Program-made: the position numbers and the translations under genes
In this document: one piece after another, positions 54,017 to 64,000 of the stretch
Numbering within the stretch: the first letter of the stretch is position 1
How the letters are laid out: the number at the start of each line of letters is the position of its first letter
Assembly (NCBI GenBank): GCA_043228905.1
Contig: JBHGNT010000022.1
Location: 4,836,001-4,900,000, forward strand
Reading direction: 5' to 3'
Length of the DNA stretch: 64,000 nt
Origin: Azolla caroliniana
Lineage: Eukaryota > Polypodiophyta
The notes under the pieces: model-generated
What the model was told of the DNA's origin: nothing
Databases searched by the model: none
Seen by the model: only the letters and a program-made list of their open reading frames with translations

Positions 54017-55397
54017 ATGGAAGTTTTTTTGAACATTGTTCGAGCGATCTCTCCGACTGAGACCTCTCAACTCCAATCCACATATCGCACACAAGCTGAG
54101 ATCACTATTGAGCATTTGCTCACTACTACCTTGAATCAATTGGCCAAAATGAGGCAAGCCAATATGGCATTGGAAAAGAAATTCCAAGAATTGACCATTG
54201 AGTCCAAGAAAGAAGGTGAACCTTCTTTCATAGTAATGTCATTCAAGGGAGATAGGAAAGAAAGAACCGAGGAGGCCATTAGCACTTGGCTTAGGTGGTC
54301 GAGTTGCTACTTGGTGGCGCGGCCTAAGGACTGCAGAGAACTTACCCACAACTTGGGAAGGTTTCGTTGATTTTTTTAAGAAACATTTTTTGCAGCCACC
54401 TTCTCAAACTGAACAACCGCAACACTTGGTCACGTTGTCGAGTAAGCCATTTACCTCTCTCGAGGATTATGTGCATCATGCTCGAACCCAGATCCAAAAA
54501 TCGGGACTTACGGGTGAGAAATGGTTTGTTGCTTGCTTTTTGAATGGTATTGCCAATGGGGATTACCATTGGATTGTCCATGACAAGGACCCCACAACTT
54601 TCGAGGAAGCCGTCAACATTGTACTTCGGTACCATAGGACTTCCAAGAAACACCACAATAAACCTAAGTTCACCAAAACTCTGAATGTCAAGTTCATTGG
54701 GAAACGTAAGAAAACCAATGACACTCTTGACCACGACTCCAAGAAACCGAACCTCTTTTGTGCATATTGCAAGAAATGGGGCCACACAAAGGATACATGT
54801 CGTCATCTTGAGAGGAAGTCAATGAACACCCCTCCTCAAGACAAATCTACAACTCACACAGATGAGTCTTTTGATGTTGTTGAAGTTCATACCAACCGCT
54901 TAAGTTCATGGGAATGCACTTTTCCGTCACATTTACTTGGACCTAATGATTTACTACAAGCAATTTGGTATATCAATGGAACACAAGCACATTTTTTGTT
55001 TGATTCCGATAGTCCTCACAGTTTGCTTAATGATCACTTTGTGCAGCAAATGGAACTCCACATAAATGCAAGTGATCATCTCTATCAAGTTCACATGGAA
55101 AATGGAAACGTTCAATACATCGGTGGCATTGTTTGTCAACTGCCAATTCAAATAGATACGTATTTGGAGAAACTAGACTTTCATGTTATGAAACTACAAT
55201 CCGCAGATGTCATGTTAGGATACCCTTGGTTTTTTAATAAAAAACCTTCTTTGTCCATTGATTGGGTTAATCACTCAATCACATTTGAACTTAATAATTG
55301 TAAACATTTTATTCAATGTTCCAAACTTCCTTCTCGTTCACTTGTATCTTCCAAATCTTTAAGTGAGTATTCTAGTTCATTAATTTATTCAGTGTAA
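54017..55397 (+). pseudogene. Gy4 Gag and protease
   Basis: MEVFLNIVRAISPTETSQLQ at 54017 opens a Gag with Leu/Gln-rich coil (LNQLAKMRQANMALEKKFQE). A frame shift near 54300 leads to a 330-codon open frame (54390-55397): WFVACFLNGIANGDYHWIVH, EAVNIVLRYHRTSKK, zinc knuckle CAYCKKWGHTKDTC (54760-54800), and protease AHFLFDSDSPHSLLNDHFVQ, with the usual DSG changed to DSD. VMLGYPWFFNKKPSLSIDW is a typical end of a gypsy protease region. Confidence 0.88.
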
Positions 55398-56340
55398 TTG
55401 ATCCTGCGCTTCAATTTTATTACTTTAATATTGATGCCACACAATTACCACATTATGAACAACGATTACTCGACTCTATTTTAGATGATTTTCAAGATGT
55501 GTTTTCTAACGAATTGCTGCTTACTTTACCACCAAAACGAAATGTGGACCATCAAATTTAACTCATCCCCAGTGCTACTCCTGTGAGCATTCCACCTTAC
55601 CGACTTAGTCGATTAGAAGAGGATGAGATCGCTAAACAACTTAAGGAATACTTGAGTATGGGCCACATTAGGTATAATAAATCACCTTGGGGTGCGCCAG
55701 TTCTATTACTTAAGAAGAAGGAAGGTTCATGGCGAATGTGTATCAATTATCGCCGTTTGAATAAAATGACAATTAAAAATGCATATCTGTTACCTCCTGT
55801 TGATGATTTGATTGATCGTTTGCATGGGGCCCGATATTTTACGAAAATTGACTTACGAACAGGTTATCATCAGATTCGCATTGTCGAGGATGGTATTCCT
55901 AAAACCACTTTTCGTACGCGCTATGGCCATTATGAGTTTTTTGGTCATGCCTTTCGGGTTGACTAATGCTCCAGCCACATTCCAACAAGCGATGAATGAC
56001 GTTTTCCGAGATCAACTCGGTGATTTTGTTGTCGTGTTCTTGGATGATAATTTTGATATAGAGTTGTACCTTGCAAGATCATGTTCAACATGTTCGATTT
56101 GTTTTGCAAAATTCGCGTGACAACTCTTTCTATGCAAAACATTCAAAATGTGATTTTTTTCCCAAAATCTATTATGTACCTAGGTCATTTAATTACAGAA
56201 ATGGCGTTGAAATTGAACCTTCTCGTATTAAAAAGGTTAAACTTTGGCCAATTCCTCATAATATTCGTGAACTGTGATCATTCTTAGGGTTTGTTGGATT
56301 TTTACGAAATCAATTCGTAACTATTCCAAATTGACTACGC
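55398..56340 (+). pseudogene. Gy4 reverse transcriptase
   Basis: [60 protein letters not shown] and [20 protein letters not shown] (motif A Asp present), [10 protein letters not shown], a frame shift, [20 protein letters not shown], then FVVVFLDDN (motif C FLDD, 56030-56050). Thumb with a further shift: SFNYRNGVEIEPSRIKKVKL. Confidence 0.9.
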
Positions 56341-57713
56341 CATTAACAGACCTTTTAAAAGGTCATCCACGTAAGTCTATCAAACCGATTTCATGGAATG
56401 AACACCGTTGCAGATGCTCTTAGTCGCATTAAAGAAGTTAACATGCTTAGCTTCACGGAAGTAAAATCTGATCTTTTAGATCACCTTCGAGGGAAATACC
56501 TTGATGATAGTTATTTCTCAAAATACTAGACGAAAGCCAAATCTGGTTTAGATGTCGTTACTAGCACCCTACCCTCAAAGGCGACCTTTCACATTACAAA
56601 CGGTTTGCTCTACCATAGTGGAAAGGTTTGTGTTCTAGATTTACCAACGTAAAATAGAAAATTCTTCATGAATGTCATGATGCACCATCTACGGGTCATC
56701 CTGGAATACAATGCACACTCGTTCTAATCTCAAGTACTTTTTTCTGGCCTAAGATGCACTCTAACATGCATAAATGCGTAACTCAATGCTTAATAAGTCG
56801 GAAAAACTTAAAGATGTTGATCTTTTACATCCCTTAGATATTCCCAACAATAAATGGGAAAGTATCTCGATGGATTTTATTGTTAGTTTACACCGTACAT
56901 AGAGGGGTCATGATGCCATTTGGGCTGTCATTGACAGACTAACAAAATTGGCTAGATTTATTCCTACCAAAACCACGGTAACCGCTAAACAATTTGCTTA
57001 TCAATTTGTTGATGAGTTATTTCGTTTTTATGGATTACCGATGGATATTGTTAGTGATCGAGATTCCAAGTTTACTAGTGACTTTTGAACTCAAGTCTTT
57101 AAGAAACTAGAAACTACATTGAGCGTGAGTTCCGCAGATCATCCTCAGTCTGATGGACAAACTGAAAGAGTTAATCAAATTATTGAGGACATGCTTCGAG
57201 CTTATGTAGCAAAAACCCCTTCTAAGTGGGAGCAATACCTTCCTATCTTAGAATTTTCCTATAATAGCTCTAAACATACATCCACTGGATATAGTCCTTT
57301 TATGTTGATGTATGGTTTTCAGCCACGTTCCCCAATCGATGTGCATATTGCCAAAGAAAATGTCAAAACAGCTCAAGATCGTGATCGATTTTATGTTGAT
57401 CGGGAGAGACATCCTCGTGCATTTACTATTGGTCAAAAAGTTTTTTTGCGTGTCCCTACTAACTCTACGTTGAGTTAGCCCCACGATATTGTGGCCCATT
57501 TGAAATCCTTAAGCGAGTTGGATCATCTACTTATCACCTTGCCTTACCCCGTAATGTTGGTATTCATCTTGTTTTTCATGTCAATCGTCTAGAACCATTT
57601 TTAGGCTCTAGTGATAACACCATCACAATCCAAGATCTTGTAACATAGAAGGATTTTTCTTACAAACCTCATGTTCCTGAATGAATTCTTGATTCTCGTA
57701 CCAAACATTTACG
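56341..57713 (+). pseudogene. Gy4 RNase H remnant, integrase and start of chromodomain
   Basis: TPLTDLLKGHPRKSIKPISW jumps at about 56400 to NTVADALSRIKEVNMLSF, so most of RNase H is deleted. Integrase in shifted frames: GLLYHSGKVCVLDLP, ISMDFIVSL, AVIDRLTKLARFIPTK, IVSDRDSKFTSDF, then an open frame SSADHPQSDGQTERVNQIIE, LPILEFSYNSSKHTSTGYSP (57119-57478). YCGPFEILKRVGSSTYHLAL and HVNRLEPFLG follow. ILDSRTKHLR (57690) starts the chromodomain and is cut off. Confidence 0.87.
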
Positions 57714-57714
57714 T

Positions 57715-58964
57715 TGATTGCCCTAAGCTATATTTATATTTATATGAATTTTGGGCTATTTACAAATATAACCTCAATAGGCTAACCATGAAACATATTT
57801 ACACATATGTCCTTTGATCCGGTTTGCACTGGATCCATCCGGATTCACTCGATCCGGTTTTCGGGTCTCATCCGGAACCCTTCCGGATCCGATTCCTTCA
57901 TCTGACTCGTCCGATCCGGCTCCCCCAGTTCTCATCCAGATCCCATCCGGAGGGAACAAATTCCCAACAAACTCCCCCTTCACTCCAGCATGGGATTTCT
58001 CGTTAATCGGACCCGTTTCCGGCACGTGTCCAGTTTGTCAGCTGACAGCACCTTGGCCAGTATATCCGATCCGTTCTCCTTCATGTGGATCTTCATTAGC
58101 ACGAAGTCTTGGTCTTCTACTCTCTCCCGAATCCAATGATACCTCCGCTGGATGTGCTTCGTTCGGGAATGGTAGGCCGCATTCTTCGCAAGGTGGATGA
58201 CACTTTGACTGTCACAGTAGAGCCGGAATTCCTCCTACCAGATCCCTAGCTCTCTGATGAAGTCCTTCATCCAGATTATCTCCTTGGTGGCTTCCATAGC
58301 TGCCATATACTCTGCTTCCGTTGTCGACAGTGCAACAGACTTCTACAGCCTCGACTGCCATGATACAGCTCCCCCTACATAAGTCATGACATATCCAGAT
58401 GTAGACCAGTTGGTATCCACATCAGCTGATATATTTGAATCCGTGAATCCGTCAAGTTGGGGTTTACCAGAGCCAAACCGGAGGCACATACTCGAGGTGC
58501 CTTTTAGATACTGGAGTATCCACTTGACCGTGTTCCAATGCTCTCTTCTAAGATTGCTCATGAACTGGCTGAATACTCCGACAACATATGCAATATCTGA
58601 TCCAGTGCACACCATTGCGTACATTAAACTTCCGACAGGAGAGGCATATGGTATCTTCGTCATATCCGAGTTCTCTGTCTTTGTCTTCGGGCTCTACTTT
58701 CCGAACAACTTGCAATTTGCCGAAAGTGTCGATCTGACCAATTTCACCTCTGATATGTTGAACCTTTGAAGCACCTTTGTCACGTACTTCTCATGTGACA
58801 ACCACAACAGCTTCTCCGACCGATCCCGGATTCTGTGCATCCCTAATATTTGTCTTGTCGAACCCAAATCTTTCATTGAGAAAGTCTGGTTCAAGGCCTT
58901 CTTTAGCATTCGGATCTTGATTCGGTCTCGTCCGACTATCAGCATGTCGTCCACATATAGCCAC
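57715..58964 (-). pseudogene. CoE3, copia fragment: part LTR, RNase H and RT
   Basis: 57715-57969 is the U3 side of a CoE-type LTR, ending (plus) TTCCCAACA, next to a polypurine tract on the minus strand. Coding runs leftward from 58964: LWLYVDDMLIVGRDRIKIRM, FSMKDLGSTRQILGMHRIRD, KYVTKVLQRFNISEVKLV, IPYASPVGSLMYAMVCTGSD, FTDSNISADVDTNWSTSGYV. Both ends are cut: by Gy4 inside the LTR and by CoE4 at the catalytic motif of RT. Confidence 0.87.
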
Positions 58965-61100
58965 AGTACCCTTGGACGGAGACACGCCACAGAGAGTATG
59001 GACCGGCAAGGAAGTATCCTACCGGCATCTAAAGGTGTTCGGGTGTCTCGCGTATGTGCATGTAGCTAAGGACCGGAGAGGAAAGTTAGATCCAAAGACC
59101 CGGCCATGCATATTCCTCGGTTACGGTGACGATGAGTTCGGCTACCGAGTGTGGGACCTGGTCGACAAGAAGTTATTCCGGAGTCGAGATATTATCTTCA
59201 TGGACGACAAGAAGCTCGCCGACTAGGAGTCGGAGAAGAAGATAATGAACTCCGAGTCGACCGGTAAGGATAGACTCTACGATGAGCAGACCCGACTGGC
59301 AAGAGACCGGTTAGCACTCGAGGGACCAGCCGGTTACGGTGAGGATACCGAACAGGCTGAAGAAGAAGTAGAGGAAGCTGAAACCGGAACCGGCCAAGAC
59401 CCCGAATCGGATTCAGATGAAGAGCAAATGGAAGAGCCGGTTACCGAAGCCCGAAGATGGAGATATCCTCTCAAAGAGAGAAGGGCACCCCGGAGATCTC
59501 CGGATGCAGAGCATGTTCTGCTGACCGATGAGGGGGAGCCGGAAAGCTTCGAAGAAGCGAAGGATGACACCCACAGCCGCAAATGGTTAAGTGCCATGCA
59601 AGATGAGATGGATTCCCTGCATGAGAACCATACGTACGAATTGGTGGAGTTGTCGAAAGGAAAGCGGGCACTCCGAAACAAGTGGGTGTACAAGTTGAAA
59701 CCGGGAGATCCCGGCAACCCCCCGAGATACAAAGCCAAGATCATGGTGAAGGGGGTCCAACAGAAAAAAGGGCGTGGACTTTGACGAGATATTTGCCCCG
59801 GTAGTAAAGATGACCTCCATCCGGACGGTGCTGAGTATAGCGGCAAGCATGGACCTCGAGGTAGAACAGCTGGACGTGAAGACGGCATTCCTTCACGGCG
59901 ACCTCGAAGAAGAGATCTACATGCAGCAACCGGAAGGATTCGTGGAGAAAGGGAAGGAGCACCTGGTATGTCGGTTGAAGAAGAGCCTGTACGGACTGAA
60001 GCAAGCTCCCCGACAATGGTACCAGAAGTTCGACTCCTTCATGACCAATCAAGGGTACCACAAGACGCAGGCCGATCACTACGTGTTTGTGAAGAAGTTC
60101 GAAGGAGGTGACTTCCTGATACTCCTTCTGTACGTGGATGACATGTTGATCGTCGGACGGGACCAAGTCAAAATACGGATGCTGAAGAAGGCTCTCAACC
60201 TGACCTTCTCAATGAAAGACTTGGGTCCGGCAAGACAGATGTTGGGGATGCATATCATCCGGAACCGGCCAATGAAGCAATTGTGGCTGTCACAGGAGAA
60301 GTACGTGACAAAGGTGCTTCACCGGTTCAACATGTCATATGCGAAACCGGTCGGATCGACACTTCTGGCTAACTGCAGGTTATCCAGTAAGCAAGAGAAG
60401 GCGGTTATGATGAAGATTCCATATGCCTCTGCCGTCGGGAGCTTAATGTACGCAATGGTGTGTACTCGACCGGATATAGGATACGTAGTCGGAGTGGTGA
60501 GCTGGTTTATGAGCAATCCCGGCAAGGAGCACTGGAACGCGGTCAAATGGATACTCCGGTATTTGAAGGGCACTTCAAATATGTGTCTCCGATTCTGCTC
60601 CGGAAAACCTCAACTTGACGGTTTCACCGATTCGGACATGTCGGCTGATGTGGATACTAGCCGGTCTACATCCGGGTATGTAATGACATATGCAAGGGGA
60701 GCTGTTTCGTGGCAGTCGAGGCTGCAGAAGATGGTTGCATTGTCAACCACGGAGGCGGAGTACATGGCGGTTGTGGAAGCCGGCAAGGAAATATTATGGA
60801 TGAAGGACTTCATTGGAGAGCTCGGTATCCGGCAAGATGAATACCGACTCTATTGCGACAGTCAAAGTGCCATCCATCTTGCTAAGAATGCGGCCTACCA
60901 TTCCCGGACGAAGCATATACAGCGAAGATATCACTGGATCCGGGAAAGAGTAGATGACTAGGAGTTCGCACTAACGAAGATCCACACGGCCGAGAACGGG
61001 TCAGATATGCTGACCAAAGTGCTGATACCCGACAAGTTGGACGCATGCCGGAAGAGGATCGGACTAGTAAGACACCCCATGCCGGAGTGAAGGGGGAGTT
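58965..61100 (+). pseudogene. CoE4, copia integrase end, RT and RNase H
   Basis: Starts abruptly at STLGRRH/PLDGDTPQRVWTGKEV, in the late integrase. KVFGCLAYVHVAKDRRGKLD, one stop (59223), then an acidic linker. A single frame shift near 59770 splits RT: GNPPRYKAKIMVKG on one side, MDFDEIFAPVVKMTSIRTVL on the other. The 395-codon frame 59774-60961 is clean: LDVKTAFLHGDLEEEIYMQQ, YGLKQAPRQWY, LLYVDDMLIVGRDQ, YASAVGSLMYAMVCTRPDIG, FTDSDMSADVDTSRSTSGYV, STTEAEYMAVVEAGKEILWM, SRTKHIQRRYHWIRERV. A stop at 60961 precedes the last codons (LTKVLIPDKLDACRKRIGLV). Confidence 0.9.
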
Positions 61101-61682
61101 TGTTGCGAGACAGGTCCCTCCGGATGGGAAGGGAGGAGAAGAGTGCTGATGAACAAACTCATCCTCCGGAACCGGATGAGGAGTACCCGGCTACGGAGAG
61201 CCGGATGGTGCAGACCTAGTGAGAACCGGATGAAGAGACATATTCGTAAATATGTTTCTGAGAGTCCATAGAGGCTATATTTGTAAATAGCCGAAAAGTC
61301 ATATTAGTATAAATTTGACTTAGGGCAAACTTTTAGTTGTTGTTGTCATTCTTGTTGGTGCAAGGAGAGAGAGAGTGTGTAACTGTGTACATAGAGAGAG
61401 AGAGAGAGAGAGAAAGAGGTCGTTGCCTCTGTTGTAACCGCCGCCTGTGGCGAGGATCGTGAGCACGAGGTCGTTGCCTCCGTGAACTCACTATTGTACA
61501 TTCTAGCATAGTGATAGTTTGCAGCCTGTGGGCTGCCGTGGTTTTTCCCTTACTTTGGGTTTTCCACGTAAACATCCTGTGTACTCTTCTCTCTTCTGTG
61601 TCGAACATCTATTTCCCGTTTTCTGTGTATGATTCTAAGCTTGCTTGTGGCCGAGCGTTGCGAAGCGTTTTAGTTCCCGTCA
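61101..61682 (+). repeat. CoE4 3' LTR
   Basis: TGTTGCGAGACAGG to TTCCCGTCA after the tract GTGAAGGGGGAGTT. Contains a single 54-bp unit (about 61165-61230), against five and three in CoE2. GA microsatellite near 61394. Confidence 0.9.
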
Positions 61683-62001
61683 GAACAACAATATGTGATG
61701 GAGATCAACAAGTTGATGAGCAACTAAGCAAGATGTGCATATTAACAAGTTGAAGGCAAACTAAACAGAAATCAAGATCTAAGACAAAGTGTGAGAGAGA
61801 GACACACAAAGGGGCCCAAACAGAGTAACTGTATTATTCAAATGTTACAGTACAAAAGAATGGAAACAATAGTCTTCTCATAAACTAGGTTACAAGCTTA
61901 GTATATATAATAACTAAACTAGGGCAACTGCCCTTTAGTCTAATTACAAACATGTCCAAGTGGGACAGTGTGAATATGTCCATTATACCCCGTATTCGAC
62001 A
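61683..62001 (-). repeat. CoT3 5' LTR remnant
   Basis: Same sequence as 18755-19087 from AATATGTGATGGAGATCAAC on, ending (plus) TATTCGACA. The first 35 or so bases of the LTR (plus-strand left side) are missing at the joint with CoE4. Right flank AGTTA is LINE. Confidence 0.82.
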
Positions 62002-62439
62002 AGTTATATGTTGTGTGCATATGCGTGATAGACTTTCAACTTTTTTCAGTAGCATTATTGCTGTTAAACAAAGATTCCCAATCTCACAAACTCTATTTGT
62101 TCTATCCATTGATGAATTGGAAGAAATCATTGCCAAATTTGTAAAGGAAGAAGTTGTCATCAGGAATGTCATCATTATGCTTTTGTTCTTCGCAGATGAT
62201 GTATTACTTTTTGCAAATACCTTAGGATATGCACAAAAGCTTATGAAGGCATTGGAAAATTTTGCATGCATACTAAATTAAGTGTCAACATCTCTAAAAC
62301 AAATATTATGTTTGTGAAGCGCCAAAAAGAAAAAGATAAACCATGCATTATGTACAATAATGAGCCACTTTAATGTGTGGAAAGCTTCAAAATCTTGGTC
62401 TTGAAGCTCTTTCAAATTGAAAACGATTACTTGCGGAAA
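62002..62439 (+). pseudogene. LINE reverse transcriptase, right half
   Basis: Continues 18718: CCVHMRDRLSTFFSSIIAVK, QRFPISQTLFVLSIDELEEI, VKEEVVIRNVIIMLLFFADD and VLLFANTLGYAQKLMKALEN. FADDVLLFAN is the catalytic motif C of non-LTR RT. After a stop the text goes on (KDKPCIMYNNEP, then a degraded VESFKILVL) until CoM4 enters at 62440. Confidence 0.88.
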
Positions 62440-62818
62440 TGTTAGAAAACTGAGAAAGCAGAGAATACACAGAGTACACGGGAGAGACAGAGAGAGCAGA
62501 AGGTAAAAGCTATATCCAAAACAATATAAACACTCTCTATCACTTACAACTGTGCTCAGTAGCATTATTTATACAAGTCCTCGTGGGACTGACAGAAGTA
62601 CCGCGTACTTCAATGCTCACACAAGCATCTAACACTTACTACGAGACTATAACTGCCTAGTAGTCTAAACTAATACTAGGCTTCTGGTTACCGATTGGAT
62701 CCGGCTAACCGGCTCTATTGCTTGCCAGTTTGGTTGCTCGTCGGCTTACCGATCTGTCTCGCTCACCGGCTCAGGCTTATCCAGCCGATCCGGCTCCAGT
62801 TGAGCTTGTTGCTCAACA
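62440..62818 (-). repeat. CoM4 3' LTR
   Basis: Plus-strand edges TGTTAGAAAACTGAG and GCTCAACA. Minus-strand start TGTTGAGCAACAAGCTCAAC matches other CoM LTRs. Polypurine tract GAGGGGGAG adjoins at 62819-62827. Confidence 0.88.
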
Positions 62819-63088
62819 CTCCCCCTCAAGCTCAACTTGAGGTTGGATCCTAGTGTCAGCCTCTATGGCAGTCGGTTCTTCCAACTGACTTCTCTTAGCA
62901 TCGCTCCGCCTTGCTCGCGCTCCTTGTCCAGTCCGGTTCTGTTTGACACGACCCTTCTGGTTCTGCGCGTCTCGACCTTCTTGGTCGGCATGTCTACTCA
63001 ATAGGCCCCTCTCAGCTCCTTCGCTGCTATGACTCCGGTGCTTGCCGATCCGTCGGCTCCTCCGCGATGGCATCGACTTTCGTTGCAT
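62819..63088 (-). pseudogene. CoM4 tail, second part after an in-frame stop
   Basis: In the same frame as the RNase H frame, straight after its stop: MQRKSMPSRRSRRIGKHRSH, a basic run (GRVKQNRTGQGARARR) and IQPQVELEGEC, where the stop is the TGA made by the LTR start. Together with 63089-63400 it forms the CoM tail; one stop separates the two. Confidence 0.7.
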
Positions 63089-64000
63089 CTATGTCTGCTT
63101 GGCCTCCAGTTGATTCGGTTCATCTAGATCCGTCTGTTGGTCCGAATCGATTGTCCCTGATTCGTTCCAGCTCTTGTCCGAGACGGTATCCTCCGACTCG
63201 TCTTTCGGTTTAAGGCCCTTCACCACATCATACCACATCCGGGTCTTGGCCTTGCTTCCATCCTTGGCTTCTTCAGCCTCCTTGTCTCCCCCTCTTCCGG
63301 TTCTTCCCTTACCAGTGTCGGCAACAGTCTCTTTGCCTTTGCCCGTTCCGGCAGTGTCTTTGCCCCTTCTTCTCCCCCTCAAGTGCGGCACGTCGAGATG
63401 TTGAACACCAAGCATGTCGGTAAAGTGTTGCAACTTGTCTGATCCGAATGGCTTGGTGAAGATATCGGCAACTTGCCGATCCATGTGAACATACCGTAGT
63501 TCAACTTCACCGCTCAGGACCCACTCACGCACAAAGTGATAATGCACTTCTATGTGCTTCGTGCGAGCATGGAACACAGGGTTCTTTGCGAGTTGCATGC
63601 TGCTGATGTTATCACAATAAATCGGGATCGGGGTCGGTACCTCGATCCGCAAGTCTCGTAGCAGTTGCCGAAGCCAAATGGCTTCACAGGTGGCAACGGT
63701 CGTGCCCCGATACTCAGCCTCAATGCTTGACAGAGCCACAGTTGGTTGCTTTTTGCTGCTCCACGCAACAGCTACGCTCCCAAGGGAAAACATAAAACCG
63801 GAAGTGGATCTGCGATTTGACGCATCGCCAGCCCAGTCGGCATCCGTGTAACCGACTAGCTCTACGGTTATACCTCGTAGGTATAACAGTCCCCGGTCCT
63901 TCGTGCCACTTACATATCGCAGTATCCGTTGCGCGCACTGAAGGTGCTCCACGATCGGCTTCTGCATGAACTGACTTATCATTCCGACCGGATAGCTGAT
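63089..64000 (-). CDS. CoM4 Pol: RNase H and first half of the tail (partial)
   Basis: Open from the right edge. RNase H: YVSGTKDRGLLYLRGIT, YTDADWAGDASNRRSTSGFM, SSIEAEYRGTTVATCEAIWL, YCDNISSMQLAKNPVFHART, KHIEVHYHFVREWVLSGEVE and DIFTKPFGSDKLQHFTDMLG (to 63400). The last is the usual C-terminus of copia Pol. The frame continues for about 100 residues: Gly/Lys-rich repeats, RMWYDVVKGLKPKDESEDT, KSWNESGTIDSDQQTD, then stop. Catalytic acids (TDAD, EAE, YCD) are in place. Confidence 0.88.
   Translation of the reverse strand: MSYPVGMISQFMQKPIVEHLQCAQRILRYVSGTKDRGLLYLRGITVELVGYTDADWAGDASNRRSTSGFMFSLGSVAVAWSSKKQPTVALSSIEAEYRGTTVATCEAIWLRQLLRDLRIEVPTPIPIYCDNISSMQLAKNPVFHARTKHIEVHYHFVREWVLSGEVELRYVHMDRQVADIFTKPFGSDKLQHFTDMLGVQHLDVPHLRGRRRGKDTAGTGKGKETVADTGKGRTGRGGDKEAEEAKDGSKAKTRMWYDVVKGLKPKDESEDTVSDKSWNESGTIDSDQQTDLDEPNQLEAKQT

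Larger units (their letters stand above)
52218..57713 (+). mobile_element. Gy4, Ty3/gypsy element without 3' end
   Basis: 5' LTR, initiator-Met-like primer site and long leader precede Gag, protease, RT, a deleted RNase H, and integrase. The text ends at the start of the chromodomain, where a CoE3 LTR fragment begins. No 3' LTR is present. It differs from Gy1-Gy3 in Gag, RT and primer site, so it is another family. Confidence 0.85.
18719..62001 (-). mobile_element. CoT3, decayed copia that split the LINE and hosts the right nest
   Basis: Outer LTRs lie at 18719-19087 and 61683-62001. Near-matching flanks GGTTA (18714-18718) and AGTTA (62002-62006) lie in the two LINE halves. Own coding survives at 19088-19371 (end of RNase H) and 50975-52217 (RNase H and RT). 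Gy1 separates these two pieces. Gag, protease and integrase are missing; Gy4, CoE3 and CoE4 occupy their place. Confidence 0.75.
62440..64000 (-). mobile_element. CoM4, Ty1/copia element, 3' part
   Basis: 3' LTR 62440-62818, polypurine tract, conserved tail and RNase H; the rest lies beyond the window. It is inserted in the LINE; the left flank is GGAAA (62435-62439). Confidence 0.88.

Noticed and set aside
1-64000. An integrated virus or a host defence or metabolic gene cluster
   Set aside because: Every recognisable protein piece belongs to copia, gypsy or LINE elements; no envelope, capsid of a DNA virus, or host enzyme was seen.

Overview
This window is plant nuclear DNA made almost wholly of transposable elements. 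I see no host protein-coding gene, rRNA or CRISPR array. The plant assignment rests on dense nesting of Ty1/copia and chromodomain-bearing Ty3/gypsy LTR elements, initiator-tRNA-Met primer sites (TGGTATCAGAGC-like), and an old plant-type LINE. The species cannot be told from the sequence.

Element names used here. CoM: copia family whose Gag begins MASS. CoM1 is split over 1183-3350, 13517-14508 and 15650-17620; CoM2 is 7807-13516; CoM3 is 22004-29828 (minus); CoM4 runs from 62440 past the right edge (minus). CoE: copia family whose Gag begins MEES/MDES. CoE1 is 3351-7796 (minus), CoE2 30917-41871 (minus), CoE3 57715-58964 (minus fragment), CoE4 58965-61682 (plus fragment). CoT: copia family whose Gag begins MAS(T/I)SGS. 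CoT1 is 34476-39853, intact; CoT2 is 29922-50476, decayed; CoT3 is 18719-62001 (minus), decayed; a solo LTR lies at 21687-21975. Gypsy elements are Gy0 (left edge to 1182), Gy1 (19372-50969, minus), Gy2 (23018-26063, minus), Gy3 (42120-47373, plus) and Gy4 (52218-57713, plus). X1 (5323-6732) and X2 (14509-15649) are two copies of an unclassified element.

Left nest, 1-17620. CoM1 is the base. It was entered by Gy0 on its left, CoE1 (itself hit by X1), CoM2 and X2.

Right nest, 18290-64000. A LINE is the base, cut by CoT3 and later by CoM4. Gy1 sits in CoT3 with a perfect 5-bp target duplication. Gy1 holds a tandemly duplicated CoT2 insertion, one copy of which has collapsed to a solo LTR. CoM3 entered one duplicated flank and Gy2 entered CoM3. 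CoE2 and Gy3 entered CoT2. CoT1, the youngest, entered CoE2. Gy4, CoE3 and CoE4 form a rearranged patch that replaced the upstream part of CoT3.

Only CoT1 could encode a full polyprotein (1337 residues, one open frame, LTRs alike except for a microsatellite). Gy2 keeps an intact Gag but has lost most of Pol; the rest are pseudogenes. The most interesting signals are a possible self-complementary primer site in Gy1/Gy2, a conserved C-terminal tail beyond RNase H in the CoM family, the X1/X2 element, and a readable insertion, duplication and solo-LTR history.
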